Assembly (NCBI GenBank): GCA_963793335.1
Contig: CAWBZS010000001.1
Location: 1,070,787 to 1,134,786 of the forward strand
Reading direction: 5' to 3'
DNA length: 64,000 nucleotides
From: Sva-07 sp963793335
GTDB lineage: Bacteria > Actinomycetota > Acidimicrobiia > Acidimicrobiales > Ilumatobacteraceae
The notes beneath the pieces were generated by a model that was given only the letters and a program-made list of their open reading frames with translations, was not told the DNA's origin and did no database searches. This document shows, piece by piece, positions 63,020 through 64,000 of this stretch; positions within the stretch are counted from its first letter, which is position 1, and the number at the start of each line of letters is the position of its first letter. The position numbers were made by a program, and so were the translations under genes.

Positions 63020-63685
63020 TCAGTCGGTGCCGGCGGTGACCACACCATGGTCGAATGCGTAGACGATCGCGGCGGCGCGGTCGCGCACCGCCAGTTTGGT
63101 GAAGATGGCGCCGACGTGGCTCTTGACGGTGGTCTCGCCGACGTGCAGCGATGCGGCGATCTCGCCGTTGGTGGCGCCGCGGGCCATCAGCCGGAGCACG
63201 TCGTGTTCGCGTTCGGTCAGCTCGGCGAGGCGCTCGGCGGTGCGTTGCTGGGGGATCACCACGCGGCGGTACGAGTCGAGCACCTTGGGCAGGAGTGCGC
63301 CGTCGAGCCAGGCGCCGCCACCGGCGACGGCGCGGGCAGCGGCGACGAGCTCGTCGCCGCCGGTGTTCTTCAGTGCGAAGCCGGCGGCGCCGGCGTCGAT
63401 CGCGTCCCACAGGATCTCGTCCTCGCCGAACGTGGTGAGGATCAGGATCGGCGGTCCTGCGTCGGCGGTGATCCGGCGGGTGGCCTCGATGCCGTCGAGG
63501 ACTGGCATGCGGACATCCATGACGACCAGGTCGATGTCGTGGTCGGCGAGTGCGGCGATCGCCTGCTCGCCGTCGTCGGCTTCGGCGACGATCTCGAAGC
63601 CGTCGTTGGGGCCGAGGATCAAGCCGAGGCCGGTGCGGATCAGCGGCTGGTCGTCGACGAGCAGCACCTTGACGGATTCGCTCAT
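63020..63685 (-). CDS. NarL/LuxR-family response regulator
   Basis: The 221-aa protein has receiver residues in LLVDDQPLI, phosphoacceptor Asp in LVVMDVRMPVLDG and Lys in FALKNTG, followed by LuxR helix-turn-helix LTEREHDVLRLMARGATNGE. Its ATG overlaps the kinase stop (ATGA). It is a second, separate DesK/NarL-type system beside 60418-62866. Confidence 0.92.
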   Translation of the reverse strand: MSESVKVLLVDDQPLIRTGLGLILGPNDGFEIVAEADDGEQAIAALADHDIDLVVMDVRMPVLDGIEATRRITADAGPPILILTTFGEDEILWDAIDAGAAGFALKNTGGDELVAAARAVAGGGAWLDGALLPKVLDSYRRVVIPQQRTAERLAELTEREHDVLRLMARGATNGEIAASLHVGETTVKSHVGAIFTKLAVRDRAAAIVYAFDHGVVTAGTD

Positions 63686-64000
63686 CCGGATCTCTCGGCG
63701 ATCATGTCGTCGGTCGGTTCCGGTTCGGCGACGGCGGGGCGGCTGTCGCCGGATGCGTTGCCGTGGTTGCGCAGTTCGGCGCGCACGGTCCAACTGCGGT
63801 CGGCGACCGACACGTCGAAGCGGCCGCCGACGGCTTCCACGCGGTGACGCATCCCGGTGAGCCCGTGCGTGCGTTCGTCCGCGGTGTCCGGCACGGCGAC
63901 CCCGGCGCGGACCTCGTTGGAGACGGTGAGCAGTGGCTGGTCGGTCAGGTCGAGCTGGATTCGCACGTCGCCCGTGCCGTGCTTGGCGGCGTTGGTGAGT
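63682..64000 (-). CDS. Sensor histidine kinase, C-terminal part
   Basis: The reading frame continues past the window end. The visible 105 codons contain the ATPase N box LTNAAKHGTG at the far end and HGLTGMRHRVEAVGG, followed by a disordered tail of about 30 residues. The start and sensor domains are outside. It overlaps the regulator start by ATGA. Confidence 0.85.
   Translation of the reverse strand, partial: LTNAAKHGTGDVRIQLDLTDQPLLTVSNEVRAGVAVPDTADERTHGLTGMRHRVEAVGGRFDVSVADRSWTVRAELRNHGNASGDSRPAVAEPEPTDDMIAERSG

Overview
The window is GC-rich (roughly two thirds GC) bacterial chromosome with actinobacterial gene content: several deazaflavin (F420)-type flavin-fold enzymes, FadB/FadD-type lipid genes, DesK/NarL-type two-component pairs, many GTG starts and 4-nt ATGA/GTGA overlaps. 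It most resembles a member of the class Acidimicrobiia (Ilumatobacter-like). That placement is inferred from gene style, not from a marker gene. There is no rRNA and no CRISPR array, and there is one tRNA.

Layout. 1-4 kb: end of a flavin monooxygenase, a Gfo/Idh/MocA oxidoreductase, a cyclic-nucleotide-binding thioredoxin-reductase-like protein and MTA/SAH nucleosidase, each ending at a related palindrome. 4.2-8 kb: iron(III) ABC transporter operon behind a DtxR/IdeR-like box. 8-16.7 kb: lipid and CoA genes (two SDRs, a FadB-like fusion, an acyl-CoA ligase), a P-loop kinase/DUF3237 fusion and an agmatinase-family protein. 16.7-20 kb: hypothetical proteins, a GDPD and a lipoprotein. 20-24.4 kb: a large DUF4157 protein with a possible caspase-like core, then a beta-propeller-like protein. 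24.4-26.9 kb: tRNA-Arg and a cluster of broken genes. 27-35 kb: fasciclin lipoprotein, a molybdenum oxidoreductase with its cytochrome b, small flavin-fold enzymes, and a peroxiredoxin behind an IscR-type palindrome. 34.6-43.4 kb: adenylyl cyclase/ATPase regulator (frameshifted), a two-component pair and a FtsX-type ABC exporter. 43.5-48 kb: housekeeping genes, including a Nei-like glycosylase and AzlCD. 48.2-51.6 kb: complete zinc system (ZnuA, Zur, ZnuC, ZnuB). 51.7-53.6 kb: ABC-2 exporter. 53.6-60.4 kb: gene-poor stretch with gene fragments and a dispersed repeat family. 60.4-64 kb: two NarL/DesK-type systems.

Three systems read clearly as units. Iron uptake and zinc uptake each sit with candidate metal-regulator sites. 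The oxidative-stress peroxiredoxin has a candidate Fe-S-regulator operator. At least three loci carry frameshifts (TrmH-type methyltransferase, a SCO6745-like gene, the cyclase), and two more are suspected (the DUF4157 3' end, a LuxR fragment). A reader should decide whether these are decay or sequencing indels before trusting the protein ends.
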